Assembly: GCA_019242135.1 (NCBI GenBank)
Contig: JAFAWC010000505.1
Coordinates: forward strand, 1-6,729
Source of the DNA: Mycobacteriaceae bacterium
Lineage (GTDB): Bacteria > Actinomycetota > Actinomycetes > Mycobacteriales > Mycobacteriaceae
Direction: 5' to 3'
DNA: 6,729 nt
Shown: positions 6,038-6,729 of the stretch, in pieces
How positions within the stretch are numbered: the stretch's first letter is position 1
Layout of the letters: each line of letters opens with the position of its first letter
Notes under the pieces: model-generated
Databases searched by the model: none
Seen by the model: only the letters and a program-made list of their open reading frames with translations
What the model was told of the DNA's origin: nothing
Made by a program: the position numbers and the translations under genes

Positions 6038-6537
6038 GCACCATACAATTTCGCGCCGTCGACAGCCCAGTCGGCCTGCTGACGTTAGCCGGTCGGGACG
6101 GCCGACTGGCCCACCTGAGGATGGTGGATCAAACGCATGAACCCAGCCGCGCAGGCTGGGAAGAAGACGGTGACGCCTTCGGGAATGCGGTCGAACAGCT
6201 CGAGGCCTACTTCGCCGGCGACCTGACGACGTTCGACGTCGAAGTTGACTTGGTCGGCACGATTTTTCAGCGTCGCGTGTGGGCGGCTCTTCAGACCATT
6301 CCATATGGGCAGACGCGGTCGTACGGCGAAATCGCCGCCCAGATCGGCGCGCCGGGCGCATCTCGCGCAGTCGGACTTGCCAACGGACGCAACCCGGTTG
6401 GGATTATCGTGCCATGTCACCGGGTGATCGGAGTCAGCGGAGGCCTCACCGGCTACGGAGGCGGCCTCGATCGTAAGCGCGCACTTCTCGACTTGGAGCG
6501 GACCAGAATGCCGGCTGGGGTGACGCTCTTCGACTGA
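6034..6537 (+). CDS. ogt: Methylated-DNA--protein-cysteine (O6-alkylguanine) methyltransferase
   Basis: A 167-residue suicide enzyme that moves the alkyl group of O6-alkylguanine to its own cysteine. The N-terminal ribonuclease-H-like domain covers about 1-75 and the DNA-binding domain about 76-160. Diagnostic motifs are FQRRVWAALQTIPYGQTRSYGEIA (begins Phe78), the helix-turn-helix recognition segment ASRAVGLANGRNP with arginine-finger position Arg111 and Asn117, and the active site IVPCHRVIG with acceptor Cys128. GGLTGYGGGLDRKRALLDLE supplies the tail of the site including Glu155. The length is normal for a bacterial Ogt. The start codon overlaps the alkA stop as ATGA (6034-6037) with a Shine-Dalgarno five bases upstream, so expression is expected to be coupled to alkA and share its damage-responsive promoter. 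It restores the function missing from the Ada part of AlkA. The gene is convergent with the rRNA operon, separated by the hairpin at 6578-6618. Confidence 0.95.
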   Translation: MSTIQFRAVDSPVGLLTLAGRDGRLAHLRMVDQTHEPSRAGWEEDGDAFGNAVEQLEAYFAGDLTTFDVEVDLVGTIFQRRVWAALQTIPYGQTRSYGEIAAQIGAPGASRAVGLANGRNPVGIIVPCHRVIGVSGGLTGYGGGLDRKRALLDLERTRMPAGVTLFD

Positions 6538-6577
6538 ACCGGCGCTCAGCGGTTACTCGATGTCTGTCGCGGCCCCA

Positions 6578-6618
6578 AATACCTGTGCCCCCCAAGTGAA
6601 TTGGGGGGCACAGGTATT
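6578..6618. terminator. Two-way intrinsic terminator between ogt and the rRNA operon
   Basis: A perfect 18-bp inverted repeat (arms 6578-6595 and 6601-6618) with a 5-base loop, GTGAA. Each arm contains six consecutive C or G bases, and the arm ends are A/T rich. It begins 40 bp after the ogt stop and ends 6 bp from the 5S 3' end. T-runs are short on both strands (ATTT then GGGG on the minus strand, TATTAAT on the plus strand), a common form in mycobacteria. The symmetry lets it act on transcripts from either side. The 40 bp between ogt and the stem show no other feature. Confidence 0.85.
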
Positions 6619-6624
6619 AATGTG

Positions 6625-6729
6625 TGTTCGGCGGTGTCCTACTTTTCCACCCTGGTGGGTAGTATCATCGGCGCTGGCAGGCTTAGCTTCCGGGTTCGGG
6701 ATGGGTCCGGGCGTTTCCCTGTCGCTATG
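6625..6729 (-). rRNA. rrf: 5S ribosomal RNA, 5' end beyond the window
   Basis: The minus strand reads as the mycobacterial 5S sequence: the conserved core CCGAACCCGGAAGCTAAGCC, the CGCCGATGATACT stretch, and the 3' end AAGTAGGACACCGCCGAACA. The 3' end is placed at 6625 by that terminal motif. At its other end the window stops within the 5' strand of the molecule, so 105 nt are present and about 10-12 are missing compared with the usual 115-117. The expected neighbours beyond the edge are 23S and 16S rRNA on the same strand. Relative to the mycobacterial sequences I remember there are a few substitutions, including GACAGG where I expect GGCAGG. Confidence 0.95.

Overview
The window looks like a chromosomal housekeeping segment of a high-GC actinobacterium, almost certainly a mycobacterium (Mycobacterium or Mycolicibacterium). 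The evidence is the gene set and order: an acetyl-CoA acetyltransferase, methylmalonyl-CoA epimerase, a small zinc-motif protein, NucS, a HAMP adenylate cyclase, Ada-AlkA, Ogt and 5S rRNA. From memory this matches, in reverse orientation, the M. tuberculosis stretch rrf-Rv1316c (ogt)-Rv1317c (alkA)-Rv1318c/1319c/1320c-Rv1321 (nucS)-Rv1322-Rv1322A-Rv1323 (fadA4). One difference is that only one cyclase is present here, not three in tandem. I see no mobile element, CRISPR array, tRNA or sign of recent transfer, and I did not find a novel multi-gene system.

Layout. 56-1237 (minus): thiolase fadA4. 1320-1790 (plus): methylmalonyl-CoA epimerase, divergent from fadA4 across 82 bp. 1795-2118 (minus): 107-aa protein with a zinc-binding-type motif, convergent with the epimerase. 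2142-2813 (minus): mismatch endonuclease nucS. 2860-4473 (plus): six-TM, HAMP, class IIIb adenylate cyclase, divergent from nucS. 4547-6037 (plus): Ada-AlkA fusion. 6034-6537 (plus): ogt, overlapping alkA by 4 nt. 6578-6618: perfect 18-bp inverted repeat, probably a two-way terminator. 6625-6729 (minus): 5S rRNA, cut by the window edge at its 5' end.

How the genes fit together. Three DNA-integrity functions lie in about 4.4 kb: NucS (non-canonical mismatch repair), Ada-AlkA (methyl sensor, regulator and base excision) and Ogt (direct alkyl reversal). The last two form a translationally coupled operon, preceded by a sequence resembling the LexA-independent mycobacterial DNA-damage promoter (RecA-NDp/PafBC type). 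On the left, the thiolase and epimerase are plausible partners in short-chain and propionyl-CoA metabolism.

The clearest structural theme is transcription start architecture. The epimerase, the small zinc-motif protein and nucS each have a TANNNT -10 hexamer followed by exactly six bases and then the start codon. This places the predicted transcript start on the first base of the start codon (leaderless mRNA). alkA is close to this arrangement, and the cyclase has a predicted leader of about 3 nt. The two genes with good Shine-Dalgarno sequences are fadA4 and ogt. These are predictions from base patterns; transcript 5' ends were not measured.
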